DNA of 64,000 nucleotides from Atherinomorus stipes (GCA_023101725.1 JALJCO010007127.1:682001-746000); one strand, 5' to 3'; positions 30,314 to 43,789 are shown, counted from the first letter of the stretch. A program made the numbers and translations. Notes: generated from the letters alone by a model not told the origin.

Positions 30314-30954
30314 TTAAAGGGATATTGTGTAAGTTCCCCTGTTATTTATTCACAAAAACTGATTATTTCGTTCAAAAGTGTTTTTCCATTAATCAGTAAT
30401 CACTCCCATCAACAAACTGAAGTGCTCCTGTAAGCTCTGAATTTGCTGTTCGTATCATTCATATCTACATCGAACGGGTCGGATGGGTGGGGGCTACCAT
30501 GTCGTGTCACCATGTTTTTATGTTCAGTAGAAGCGTGACAGTAGGAAACCACAGAAACTCACCGGAGACACCGGAGTTGTCAGCTCAGTTCGAGGTAATG
30601 TTTTTGGAAAGTCACCGCAGGTGCAGTGAGGAGGAACCCGCATTACTCTGATGCTGCGTTCACTTGCAGTCGGGCAGACGGCCGTCAGTAACAAACCAGA
30701 TGTCATTTTAATCACAGAAAGCGAGAGAAAGACGGTAAAACATTGGTTTAGGGAAAACAATATGACATCGCCATGACAACATGTCAGATGTGGACTGAAG
30801 TCACAGTAACTGACAGACCACGTCTTCAAAGAGAAGCTGTTGATACCTTTACATGCAGCGGTTGTCGTCCGTCTGCCCGGTTTCACGCGAACGCAGCATG
30901 AAAAGTACTAGCGAGTTGCTTGTGATATACAATTGTTACACAGTGTCCCTTTAA
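30314..30954. mobile_element. Inverted-repeat DNA element with an inner foldback element
   Basis: The outer ends are TTAAAGGGATATTGTGTAA on the left and the near reverse complement TTACACAGTGTCCCTTTAA on the right. The inner ends are ATGCTGCGTTCAC at 30651 and GCGAACGCAGCAT ending at 30899, each followed inward by a CGGGCAGACGG-type block in opposite orientation. It reads as a 249-bp foldback unit inside a 640-bp element. The inner one may be an insertion or an original part; no clear target duplication was found. Confidence 0.65.
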
Positions 30955-32550
30955 GTTATTCTTTGTTAACTTCTTCTGGAACAACTTTTATGTGTTGCAT
31001 ACAAGTTAGATCCTGTGGGGGGAGCAGTGGAGCATTTGCAGGACACAGTCCATGTTTGAATTAAATTAAATAAAGACATACAGGAGAATTAAACTCCCAG
31101 TCCCATTATCTGGGTGTATTAGTCCAACTCTGAAAAAACTGATTTAGAATGATTTAAGTCAGATGAACATGTTTCATGTTTTGTGCTTTATTTGAAAGTT
31201 GAGTTTAGTTTTTAAAGCAGGAGGTAAGAGGATATTGGCATTGCCTTGCTTGATATAAGCAGGAAAATTACTGCAGTAATATGCGACAGCATAGTTACAT
31301 TTTTTATAGACTGCAAATGTACAAAGTGCCTTTGCTCTGATGGTTTTTATGTGTGCGTGCCATCAGACAGAATAAGTCAGAGCAGACATGTAGAAATCGA
31401 TTTATTTATACTATCTTTTTTTTTTTAAATGAATGGCTCTAATAACACTTTAAAGAACGACATGATACTGTAATAAGAAGTTGGTTTGAATTCGATCAGC
31501 TCATAAAATGTTCACATATGACTCATAGATTTAACAGCTATTCATTAACTGTTTATCATTAATCACTGTTAACCCACTGTGCAACAGGAGAGAAGCTACT
31601 GGTCGTAGAGGAGTGACAGAAATGATTCAAAAGGCAAATTAAATTTTCTGAGGAAGGAAATGAAAAGAAAAAGGGTAAGTCAGAAAATTATGGCTGAACT
31701 GAATGAGGTGAAACTGGAGGCTTGGAAAAACTGACACCTGCAGAGCTGAGTGATGTTCTGAGGGTTCGTCACAGGGATCGACCCTTTTACGTCACAATCA
31801 TGAGGACATTGATGTAGCAGCTTGAACCAAATTCTCCCTGCCAACTGTGCCAATATAAACCCTAAACACAAAAACACATTTAATCAAGTGCAAAGACACA
31901 CTGATGCTATCAAATGCTGTTTTTATACTCTTGATCAACACATATGACCTTTTCTGTCCCATTGCTGAGTCACCTTCTCTTTTCTATTGAATGTATGAAT
32001 CTTCGATGTCACCGGATTTTTCAGTCACATGGGCAGAGTCCTGGAAAGAGCAGTATTTTTCGATTATTTTGAATGAGCCTGCAGTGTTTTGTATTATTCA
32101 TGTGGCAGAACGCATGCACATGACCCAGCAACTCATTTGGCCCTTTCTCCCGTGCAGCGAGTGGTCTCTGAGGGTTTAATTAAACACTGTCGAAGCAGTG
32201 GCCCATCTCCTTCCATTGCCTTAAGTTCTGCAGCCCTCCTCCTCTTAAAGAAATCACAGAAACTGTAAAATCCTCCTACTCACTTCCACTCTAGAGAAAT
32301 CTACCTCCCAAATAGCGAAAGCTAAGTGACAGCACATCATCAAGCTATGTGTCAACCACCGCCTGCCTCCTCTTAAGAGAAAAAGCACCTGAGTGAAGTG
32401 GAGCGTCTATCGACACCCATTGCTACATGGAGAGAAATTATGTCAAATGTAAGTACACTCAATATAGTGGAATGAGATTAAAAAAGACAGATATAGTCGT
32501 GTCTGACAGAAGAGTGTGGAAAACTAAAATGTAAGAGCACAAATGATGTA
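30955..32550. other. Non-coding stretch with second copy of 50-bp block
   Basis: No gene seen. 31243-31292 repeats the 27765-27814 block, and a poly-T run lies at about 31417-31425. Confidence 0.5.
31243..31292 (+). repeat. 50-bp block, copy 2 of a dispersed pair
   Basis: GCCTTGCTTGATATAAGCAG with AAAATTACTGCAGTAATATG matches 27765-27814. Both copies follow a TTTGAAAG string, so the relation may be longer and more diverged. Confidence 0.85.
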
Positions 32551-33270
32551 CGTCACGATACAGGATTAATGATTAAAAAAAAGTTGGAAACTTGTAATAG
32601 AGGTATGATAAGGAGGAGAAAGTTGTACCATTTGTATTTTTGATGCGAGATAGCATAAAATGTTGAGGTTTTTTGTAGGAACTGGCACCAGCGGCCACAC
32701 GATGGTAGGATTGATCCAAATATTGATAACATCGAAAGCAACGTTAGTATCGATATCGATTGATACGAGTGTGATAGCATTCATACTTTAATGTAATTCT
32801 TAAAAACTATCAGAATCTTCATAATTCAGGATAAGAAAGTGTGTTTTGGTGGATTTGGTGCACTGTTGTGACAGGGCACCTGCACGCCCAAAATCAGCTT
32901 TCCTCACAAGACAATGCTAAATTCTGATTTTTAATATAGCAATATAGCACCATAACTTTATTTCTGGACATCTGATTTTATAAGTTGTTTATGTTTGGCT
33001 TTAAATGTAGAATCCAGAGTTTCCCCCCTGAAAATAAATGCTAGACTTGTGCAAGTGAAATCCATCTCAGTCCACACCTTTGGGCCTCTACTCTCGTGTG
33101 ACGGTGACTTTGTTTGCAACTCTCTCTCCCCGTCTGTATTTTGATTTTTCCCTTTGTTTTGGTGTGTTTCGGGACGTTTCTGGGCGGAGATTTGTGTATT
33201 TGTCTCCAGCCAATGACAGAACTAAATGCATAGCACTATAAACTTATTGATTGGAGCCGACACCAGTCAC
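32551..33270. repeat. Possible left half of a hAT-like element
   Basis: GTATCGATATCGATTGATAC and GTGTGATAGC near 32745-32778 resemble the CGAT-rich subterminal parts of fish hAT elements. A partner with TATCACACGCCCCTAC lies at 35590-35610. The ends do not match well enough to be sure. Confidence 0.3.
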
Positions 33271-33274
33271 TCAA

Positions 33275-34110
33275 ATTCTTGGAAAAAAAAAGACAAACAA
33301 AACAAAAACAACAATAAAAAAGTTAGGGGAGGGAATAGCTCAGGTGGGTGAGGAGGTGCCCCAAGAAAAGGGGGGAAAAATTCCCAGGGGAGGGGGCCCC
33401 AGAGTTATTTCCCGGGCAGGTCTCTTTTTTGTAATTCCCCCCCCCCCTCTCTCCCCCCCTTTTTTTTTAAAATATAAAAAAAAAAAAAAAACAAGAGAGA
33501 AAAAAAAAAATAAAAGAGAGAAAAAAAAAAAAAAAAAAAAAAAATTATTTTTGTTGGTAATATTTTATAAAAAAAAACACAAAAAAAAAAAGGGTATTTT
33601 ATAGGGGAAAAGTTTTAAAATACAGACTCAATTCCTCCTAATAATAAGGGGGGTGGGATGATATGGGGTTTTACCGGGGGAACAAGGTGAATTTTATTGA
33701 TTGGTATACTTATTTGATAATCTTATATTGGAAAATTTGGGGAAGGGGGGAGGGAGAATAAAAAAGAAAAAGTTAGAAAAAGGGGAAGATAAGAGAGAGG
33801 GATAAAGATAATAAAAGAAAAAAAAATAAAAAAAAAAAAAAAAGGGATAGGGGGGTGTCTCCTGTGGTGGGATGAGATTATATTTAATAACTGAAAGAAC
33901 GGGAAAGAATTAAAATTCACAACAAAAGGGAGGGGGAAGGGGGGGGGGGGGGGGAGGAAGGGGAGGAGGGGGGGGGGGGGGGGGGGGGAGTAAAAAAAAA
34001 AAAAGAAGAAAAGGAAGTAAAGAGGAGAAAAGAGAAGAAAAACTCCAACATAGAAAAAAAAAAAAAAAAAAAAAACCCAAAAAAAAAAAAAAAAAAAAAA
34101 CAGCGGATGC
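33275..34110. other. Homopolymer-rich tract, probable assembly artefact
   Basis: Consecutive runs of A, G, C and T (for example G runs of about 17 and 22 near 33938-33988, and many A runs) with almost no ordinary sequence between. The long frames here are products of these runs and are not genes. Confidence 0.7.
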
Positions 34111-35620
34111 AGTGAAGAAAAGGACGTATTCTGTGGTAAAAAGAGCTTTAGATAGTGCACACTTGAAAACCAGAGTCAGTATTGGTTTGGGCTTCACCTG
34201 CTTTTAGCTTTGAAGGAGAGGCTTGAAGCAGAAGAAGCTGAAGAGGCTGAAGAGCAATGTGGTCATTAGCCCTAGGAGAGGGGCACTGAGTTTGAAAAGT
34301 GTTTACAACAAGAAACAGGGAAAAACGCTGGATTCTACCTTTAAAATCATCACAAACTTCATAAACGATGAAGACAAAGTAGTTTTTGGTGTATTCATTT
34401 CACCATGGTGGCAAAGCTCCAACTTGCCCATAATAAGCAACTCTTGCTGAGATAATGCCAAATTCAGATTTTATGATGTGTGAAAAACTGATGATGTGTA
34501 TAACTTTGCATTAAAGGAGTATAGCGCAAGATCCAGCTTTTTGCATGAAGTGAGTCACCCCTGGCGAGAAAAGGAAGTGAAGTCAATGTTTTGTTTTTTA
34601 AAAATCTACTTGCACTTCAGTACAAAACAATACACATTTCCTGTATTTCACAAGAAGGAGAAAAAAATTAAACAGCCAAAAAAACAGCGCTGAAATGGTC
34701 AGAAACCCTGAAGGGCTTATCAAGAACCTCTTTAGCATGTTATGAACACATATGGGCTGCTTCGTCTGTGTCAGTCTTTAACCCGCACTGCACTCAGTCT
34801 GAACCCGGAGTTGGAGGCACAATGTCTACTGAGGTAATACAATTATAACTCTGCAAGTTTTTTTAGAACATTACGGTTTGATATTTGAGTAAACTGACAA
34901 ACTGTTTGCTAACGTTAACAACAGGCCGAGACCATGATTACATTATTAAATTACCAAATCAACTAAATGTAACAAGTGGCAAGAGTGTATCTCTGAACAG
35001 TCATATGGATATTGTATTGCCACATTTTTTTTTTTTTTTGTTATACTTGTATGATCCCAGAGGGGAAATTAGGGCTCTGCATTTTACCCATTTCTGTACT
35101 GAGAGTATCAGAGAGCAGTAGAATATTTATATGTTAAAAACTTAGAACTGCAATATTATGTATCTTTATTTCGGTCAAACATATCACATTCAACTTTTTG
35201 GGGTCTGAGAGGTACTTGGGGCTGATCTCTTCTTGTCCATCTTTTAGTAGTAGTCAGTGTTGTCTCGATGATGCAGTAATGGCGGCAGAATACACAACAC
35301 GACAATGGTGGCAGCCACTGAGGTTTCAACCCGGATCCCTTTCACTGAGCATGCAAAAACAGCAAAAACAGCACTATAGAAGCAATTGCAGTGAATAGAG
35401 ATCAACTCATTCTATACATCAGGCATTTGTAAGAGCATGTGGGGGTATTGCACCTTTAATGTGTTGAAAAATGAATGCATTATTCCACAGATTTATTTTG
35501 ACAGCACGATTAAAAAGTATCAGTATTGTGTCATTATTGATGATACTAGTAATTTATTTACTTGGTATTGGATCAATACGAAATCTTGTAGTATCACACG
35601 CCCCTACTACAATGAGTTCT
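34111..35620. other. Non-coding stretch, possible right half of a hAT-like element
   Basis: Ordinary sequence resumes. ATTGGATCAATACGAAATC and TATCACACGCCCC near 35560-35610 look like a repeat end. No gene was recognised. Confidence 0.4.
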
Positions 35621-38144
35621 TCATATGGTAGAAAATTAAGACTGAAGTTTATCATTGCTGCAAAGTGTGACAATCTGTGTTGCTTTAACCATAAAAAGAG
35701 TGACATTATAGTGTCAGTATGGTGCCCATGATGAAGGAGATGGTCGTGTTATATATATATAAAAAAAACTGTTAAAAGAAAACTGAGAAAACTTTTAAAA
35801 GTATGTTGACAGATTTGAAATTCCACTGACAGTATGTATGTTGATCTCAATCTCACATCCCACAATGGCCCATGGTTAAAAATGCAGCACTCCCACCTAC
35901 ACTTCTTCCTCCTTATGTGGACTTTGTTGCTTGTTAAACTTGAAAACGTCATCTGCTCTGATTTGGAAACTTATACAAGGCATATTTCCCTCATGCTGCT
36001 TGTTGAGGCGATATAGGACTGAATTATGAGTTGTATTTAAGGGTATAAACAAACAACTGATGAGTGTTTTAGCTGGAGGACACACTGAGTGGGAGGCTGA
36101 AGCACTGTGCCATTACATCAAGACAAAATTCATCATGCAGGTGAAACAATGCAGTTTTAAATGCATAGCGTGATTTAAGTCCATTTGTTAAAATACAGCA
36201 ATGTGAAATCTGTCTTGGACTGAGATGTTTTTCTACTTATAAAATCAACAAAAGAACCAATAAAACTCTGAGTAATAGTGATGCAAAAAAACCAGACAAA
36301 TGAGCTGATAGAAATAGTCCTCATTTTCCTTTACCCCCCCCAAATTTACAAAAAATAGATCTTTTTATCATATTCTTCCACCATATGGTGACTTTTTCCT
36401 CTCTGACTAAATGAATATTAAGTATGGAAACAATGAGCTATACTGATCTGTTATATTTGAGAAACTGTTATCAGAATGTAGTCTTTTTCATGTTCTTTTC
36501 TTTTTCATATATATATATATATTTTGTTGTACTCAGAACTCATGAACACACATAAAACTAAGGAGACCAAAAGAAGAAGAAAAAAACTCTTCATATAATT
36601 AGACGGTAGTGCTTCACAGTCTGAAACAGTCTGCAGTCACATGAAAGTTTACTCTGTGTAATGGTACACAACAGTGAAATTCACATTTTAGGGCACCATA
36701 TGTAAATATTCACTCAATCCAGTGTTGAAGCGCATGTTATACACATCCCCTTTGTTGTTATTCCAATTAGAATAAGTGCTGTGGTCGTTTAAACAGGAGG
36801 TCAAGTCTCCAACAAATGCACAGCACTGTTAAAATTAATAAATGGAATTGGGTTTATAAGTGCTACTGATTGGATTAAATCAACATCAAAGCAAATAAGC
36901 CCTGCAACATTTTTTCCCCTCCTACCAGCAGCATCTAATTGGTTTGTTGCAGAAATTGCTCGTAAATCCCTTGTATATCAAACAAGCTTTGAACAGTCAG
37001 TGCTGCATGGAGAATTGGTCCTCATCTGCTTGTTGTAGGGCTTTGGCTGCCCCTCGAGGACTTGGAACTTTTCATGTAAATAATTTTTTTAAATGTTTAG
37101 GTCAAAGATACTCAATGCAGATAGATATTTTTTAAACAATGATGCAGAAATCTTCTGGCTACCTCACGGCACACAGAAGAGTTAGAAACAGAACTTGTGA
37201 AGTGAAACAAAAAGCCACCTGTCTGTGCTATACTATGGAACAGCTGTCAGATAGGGATTTAGGTGCAGCTAAATTGGAGAGAGACTTTTTTTCTAGGGGT
37301 GCACTGGGCAGATTAGGCGAGAGGAAGCAGAATGGTAAGTGTCCTTTTAGTAAACTGGTGAAGGGGGCAGGGAGATTTACACCTCCACCTATAATAATGG
37401 CTTTCCACACATTTCTACAGCATGAAACATTTTCTTATAAATGCTGAATGAATAGCCATGAAATAGTTTAACATGAACGAGTAGATGTGAAAGATTTTTC
37501 ATTATATTCGGCTAGGAGCCTGTTCTTGACACTCATCCAACTAAAATATAAAATATATCCAAATTCTTCAGTGATTGATTTTTTTTTTTTGTGCTTGTTG
37601 CTGCATTTGCTTGTTCTGCTTATCATTGCATTAGCAGTATTATTGCTGCTTGTCTTTGGAATTGAGGAAGGATTTATATGAGTCCTAACAAAAGCTTGCA
37701 TTTTTGTGTTTGTGTACAAGCTGGATTGTGGATGCTGTGAGCACAAATCCGGGGCAGTTTTATCACTGCGGTGCAGCAGACGATAGCCTGAAGGAACTGT
37801 GGTGGTGGAGTGAAGTTTTTGTCTGACTTAGGTGGTTGTTTTCTAACAGAAATCAGTCTGGAAAGTCCAAGAGTTATTAAATCCCTGGATAGAGGAGCTG
37901 AGGATTGAATAGGGGTTTCAAAATGTACGTCTGATGGGTCACAGCTTGGAAGAGACACAGAAACTTCACAGTAGATGCACTTGTATTCTTGGAAAAAAAA
38001 TGATAACAGTAGACTAAAACTAGACTTAACTGAGGTTGGGAATGAAAAGTTTTTATGGGAAAGTTGTGGCAGTGTAGCCACTTTATTATCTCATCAGGAT
38101 TAAAGGATAAAAAGCCCATTTATTTATCTTTTGATTACCTAAAG
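35621..38144. other. Non-coding stretch, no gene seen
   Basis: Several frames of 60-130 codons occur, but none has recognisable motifs or splice-flanked conservation. (TA)n lies at about 36509-36520. Confidence 0.5.
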
Positions 38145-38360
38145 CAGGGATTTCAAACTCGGTTTCTTTAGGGCAACTATCTTGCAGCTTTTAGATGTTT
38201 CCCTGCTTTAACACACTTGACTCAACTTAATAAGTAATTGTTTAGAGAACTTGACAACAAGATGCTGGATCCATTCAACATGACTCAGGTGTATTGGGGC
38301 AGAAAAGCCCCTAAAACCTCTAGGACAGTGGTCCTTGAGGACTGGTTGACACCCTTGACC
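38145..38360. mobile_element. Short interspersed DNA element
   Basis: CAGGGATTTCAAACTC at the left is partly mirrored by GAGGACTGGTTGACACCCTTG at the right. Between them are the TTAGATGTTTCCCTGC and CTCAGGTGTATTGG blocks common to a small fish element with GTCAAAC-type ends. No coding capacity is seen. Confidence 0.5.
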
Positions 38361-41300
38361 TAAGTAATCTTGGGATGGTTCCCCCTCTGCAATGTAGGAC
38401 TGCAGGATTTAAACTGAGCTTTAATGAGCTGAGCTTGTGCTACCCAAAAAGACTGACAAATAAAGAAGGATTACTAAAAAAGAAACAAAAAATCATTGGT
38501 CAGTGCTACCGACTTAAATGATGTGGAATGAGATCTACTCTTCTAAAATTGCTCATTTACTGGAAAATAACAGCTAAAGCTTGGCAGTAGGAGATCATTA
38601 ATTGACTGGCCTATAATTTACTGTATGTTAACTGTAAATTATTGCACAGTGATTCAACAAAAATGACAGCAGGAAGACCAGAGTTTCTTTAACTGGTCTT
38701 ACAGACACATCCGATACCTAACCAATTAGCATGCACTAGATTAAGCCACTGACCATTTGAATTGGGAAGTTAAATGTCTGTTGTGGATTCTAAATTGAAC
38801 TATTCCATAAATGCCAAGATGTTTTTCTAAAGACTTCCAAAAATCAACCCTTTGTGTTATTAAAGAAAACGTAATATGGATCACCATGAGCTGCAGGAAG
38901 CATCTGGAAGGGATCACAAATAAGATTTTTATGACAGTTTATCCAAATTTTTACTATTAACCCAGAATGTCAAACAGCCAATGGGGCTGGAGAAAAAGGT
39001 TGTTTTGAAGTCATTTTGAAGCCCCCAAATGCCAGTTCAAAAAATAAAACTATTATTTTTAAGCCCTATTGCTAAACTGGGTAGAAATTCATCAGAATGA
39101 TCATGTTTGTTTCATAATAATAATAATGTTATTGTCTTCCTCGCTTTGGTCTATCCCTTTTCCTCTTAACATTTATCATTTACCAGTTCTCTTATGGATT
39201 CCCCCAAAAAATATTTCACACAAGGCCGTCTCATCAGAAGTGCTGCAACTTAAAATGAAATCCTACAGTTAAAAGTATTGGAATATCCATTTACAAGAAA
39301 ATACAATTGCAGTCTTACCTGGAATGCAGCAGGTGTTGCTTTTTCTTTCATGCCAGCAAAGACAGGAAGCCACTTTCCTAAAATGTTGGATGTTATTTTG
39401 TGCTGTAATGATCTGAGATGAGTTGCAGAAGAGACAATCTGCAACTGACAACACTTCGCTGATTGGAGCTGAATACTGAATCCAGAAAAGTGTAAGGCTC
39501 AAACTGTGAGACAAAAATATAGGCGAACAATCTACAACCCTATTTAAATGACAAAAACACCCCCTCTCCTGCTGAGTGCAATCAGCACACGCTTGCAGGA
39601 AAACATACATGCAGTGAGTTGAAGAGACAATATGTAAATCCATTTCCGTCGCCTCTGAAATAAACATTTACGCATCATATATAGAAGCTCTTGTTACAAA
39701 TGTGATGGTCAAACTTCATCATGTAGTGTTGATGACGTCTACTCCCACTGCAGACTGGAAACTAACGTGAAGAAGGAGAATAAAAAAGATTAAAAACTGT
39801 ATGAGAAGTTTTTCTTCTTTGGCATTCATCTTGAAGTTTGTGTAACCCTATAGACACCTCTGCCAGGTCAGAGCAACATGTCAATACTGGATGGATGTTT
39901 TTGAACATCTGTGCAAGGGAAAGAAGAATCCTGCCTCTGCAGGAAGAGCGAGACTACTCTAGAGTGGAGAGGAAGACATCAGTGCGATGCATCATCATAG
40001 AGAATATATTTAGACCATTTGGGCCAGAACAGAACATGTCCCTTTGAAGTGAAGATCAGGCCTATCTGATATCAGATGGTGGTCAAAGTGCTCTTTGAAT
40101 AATGATGTATGATTACAGTCAAGCAGGTGAACAAACATCCCACACTTTGGCTCATTTGCATGTGAGAGGAGTCGGCTGTAAATCAACGTTACTGTGATAA
40201 TGCTGCATGTAGGCTGATGAGGAGGCATTTATATTTAAAAAAAATTACAAAAGTACACCAAGTCTTTTTGGTAAAAAAAGAGATAACGTAATTATAAAAT
40301 ATCCATATAATTATTTAAGAGGAAATATAATCAGTTGCTTTTGTGGGGGGATTTTATTGAAGAAGACATCTTCATCAAATGCAATTAATGTGAATAAATG
40401 ACTAAACTTTAAGTATTATGTGGGTGTATTATGTTATGTTATTATGTATAATCTTAGAAACTCCATGTGAATATGTGTACAAGGGCCGTCAGGACACCAG
40501 ATTTTCTAATAGCAATAATATCATCTAATATTTTTGTATGAGTTGATACTCAATTTTTTTTGCTTTTAAGGAGCTTCATGGTTGTCAGTAAGATATTGCA
40601 AAGAAAATAAAGTTTGTTTCAGAGTAATATACTTCAATATAAACAGCCTAGGCAACTTCTGAATGTGTATTTGGTATCAAATTGGTGCAGCAGTTTTAGT
40701 ATAAAGCCAAAAGAAAAGAGTAAAATGACTCGCTTTGAAGTCTACAAAATGATAAGGTTCTTACATTTTGTATCACATAAATAAAAGTGTCACTAAATGA
40801 ATGCCACGCACTAAATATGAAAATGTTGTAATGCCATGCCTGCTGGCATTAATCTGTGTGCTATGCTTCTAAACATCCAGTTTAAGTTTGAATAAGTCAA
40901 CATTTTCTTAAATACTTTAACTTTTCACCTCTGCTGTGTCTTGTACCTGATTAATTTGAAATATTAACAAACAAAGGACCTCAGATAACCTCATGTTGAT
41001 GCTTAATTTCAGAAATGAAAAATACATGAGCTGCTGTTGTGTTGCACGAACACGGAAGGCTTATTATAATTATTTGAATATTAGAATAGTATATCATATC
41101 TATATAACTGAAATGCCTCTCATGTTTACAAAGTCTGTCATCACATATATGTGTAGAGCGAAATGTAAACACATGTCAAAGTCCTGAAAAGCACCTTTGT
41201 GGTGACTGTCGTCACATTTGATTTCCTGGACTGCTCTTTGCAGCGATAACACACATTTTCCCTTGTGTCTGCGTGGTTCTCCTCCCACAGTGCTGACATG

Positions 41301-41600
41301 CATGACATCAAAATTACACATTAGACAGTAAAAATGTCAAGTCATTCCATGCAGAAATTCCTAAAGAATATCATAAGATGCCTCTAAAACACCATTAGGT
41401 GATTACTTTTGTAACCGGAAATACACAAAGGAATATCAGAAATGTACACATGCAGGACAAATGGGTGCAGACATATGCTTTGAATGAGTTCACAGCCCTA
41501 AACACACCCCTTGTCTGACCTACTGCATGACTAACACCACATCATCATGCTCTCTGGAAGCTCTCTCCTCCTCATTGGCTAAATTTTGATCAGGATTCAA
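38361..41600. other. Non-coding stretch, no gene seen
   Basis: Only chance frames, the longest about 130 codons on the minus strand at 39269-39667, without motifs. Nothing is recognisable. Confidence 0.5.
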
Positions 41601-43725
41601 AGTTCCTGATAGGCTGCCATGATGGTGGAGAGTTGTTGCTGTTGCTAGGATCCTGTTGCTAGGACGGTTGCCATCTCAGAAAGCTCAGCAGGAAACATGT
41701 AATGAATCATGGATGGTTGATTTTTCTCTAAGCACCCTAATCTGTGATGCAGATGAGCCCAAAGCTCGCCTCCCCCGACTCCACCCCTCCTCCTACTGAA
41801 ACTTACCCACCCCACCCACCCACCCCCTTCCTCTGGATGGGTTCATTACAAAAAAAAAAAAAAAAAAAACGAGAAAAAAAAGATCAAGTTAAGATTTTGA
41901 GGGCTGACATTTCAAATGGTCCTGAGGTTGCCATAGAGGGGTGTGGGGGGCAGGGGGTGGAATACTGATGTCAATTCTCATGCAAAAAAGAGAGGTCAAA
42001 GGTTATTATCAGTTATTTGTTGAAGGGGAGCCTGAAGGAAGACCAGCGATGACCCCTGAGATTATTCCTAATGCTCTGATTTACGAAGTTTGGAGAGTAT
42101 CACACCTCCCGGGAAAAGGACGACAGGTGCAGACAGCTGATATTTTAACAGCGACACACATTTTGCAGTTGTTTTTCCATCCAGAAAATAAGAAATTGAA
42201 GTCAAAGGCAAACCCCACACAACTATAAACAATGCAAAAAACTGTGGTTTAACGCTTGGCTGCTTATATTTTTCACACAGCTGTCATTATTCTACACGCT
42301 ACAGTATGTTTTGCTTTGGAAACTCATGAAAATGCCTCATTAAGATTTACAAAAAGGTCATCCATTGTGGCACAAATGCACTGCCGTGACTTAACAATCG
42401 CTGTGGGCATTTTTAATATCATGCTATTATGGCGTGCAGAGTACACAGGCCTGTGTTTAGCAGAGAACACGGGGAGGGTGTTTCAACCCCCAGCTGAACC
42501 GTAGTGTGCATGACTTATTTATTCCTGTCCTGTAAAAAGAGTGCAGCTGTTTCATATAAAGTGGCAAACAGTTAAACCGTTCAGACGAAACACTTCTCGT
42601 ATAGACGCTGAACATTACCCACTGAGGGTAAGACAGTGTAAAAAGTGGTAATTACCGACAACAGATGACAGACAATATGGGCCTGCTGCTTTAATGGTAC
42701 ACAGCAGAAATGCAGAAATGAACAGCTACAGTGGCTCGGCTGTATGTAAACATCTTGTGCTGTTCACCACTGTGGGTTTTCTTTCCACTGAGCAGATATT
42801 TTCTTTGATGTAATTGTATGCTTTATATCAAGCTTGGCTCTTACTGCATCCTGCTTCGTCTACTTTTCCTACTTTTATTTATAGGCAGAAGTCCTTCCTT
42901 TTTGAACAATGTCACGCTTGTCTTTATTCTCCATCCTTGGCCCTTTAATTAACTTCTTCCCTCATGCAAAAGTGCTTCCTTTGACAGTCTTGGTCTCTAG
43001 TTTTGTTACCCTCTGCCCTCATCTCTCTCCTGGCACGTCACTGAATGGATACTTTAGCATCTAGTTGTGTACTCGATGCTAATACATTCTGACACGTTTG
43101 TTCACCATCTCTTTATCATTAATAATTATGCAAAGGAGGTACGTTCTCAGCCGAGCAAAAGAAAGCAATCTTAGTATGCAAATGGTTAAGGTCCCCGAGG
43201 AGTGTGGCGATTAGATGTGTGTTGATAAACTCACTTATGATGAGTGACAGTGAGCAGGATTGAAGTCGTGCTGGTCAGACACTGATTAAAAACACTGCGG
43301 CCAAATGCCAGAGTGTCCCCAAGATGCATGATGGGACAGAGATGAAACTGTGTAAAATGTCACTGGGGTGTTGTGTGCCCATTAATAACCACGGAGAAGG
43401 AAGTGAGAAGGGTAACGAGAGGAAATTTTCCCACTGATCGTCTTTGGCTTTTCTATTCAGACAGATGTTGATTGTGACTCTTCACCTTTATCTCCAAATC
43501 TTTCGCTGGATCTCTCTAAATATCACGGCTGGCCCATTAATCCCACAAAGCCCCAATATGACCCAGTTAACATGTGGAAGGGGCTGCATAAGCATTCCAT
43601 AAATCCTTAAGTAAATTTGAAAACAGATTGCATCATAACTTAACGGACGTCCTGTAAAATTTCAGTAATGTGCAAATCTTCTGGAAACACGATGGAACAA
43701 GTAAAAATGAACTGTTTGATCTTTT
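41601..43725. other. Non-coding stretch with candidate regulatory blocks
   Basis: Four GTTGCT/GTTGCC half sites lie at 41635-41673. A long A run is at about 41850-41869. The 42240-42480 and 43040-43620 parts are low-repeat DNA with TATGCAAAT and TAAT cores, of the texture seen in conserved non-coding elements. No exon was recognised. Confidence 0.4.
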
Positions 43726-43789
43726 ATGCTTCAACATAACATGTTTAGATGGTCAAAATATACACTAAAACTTAACTCTGGTCTCTATC

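Noticed and set aside
30524..30886. A 120-codon minus-strand frame
   Set aside because: It spans the inner foldback element and its inverted ends; no protein motif.
33251..34197. Lysine-rich and phenylalanine/proline-rich frames of 95-145 codons
   Set aside because: They are translations of A, G and C runs in the suspect homopolymer tract.
39269..39667. A 132-codon minus-strand frame
   Set aside because: No recognisable domain, no start context or splice partners, and ordinary AT-rich surroundings; chance is the simplest reading.
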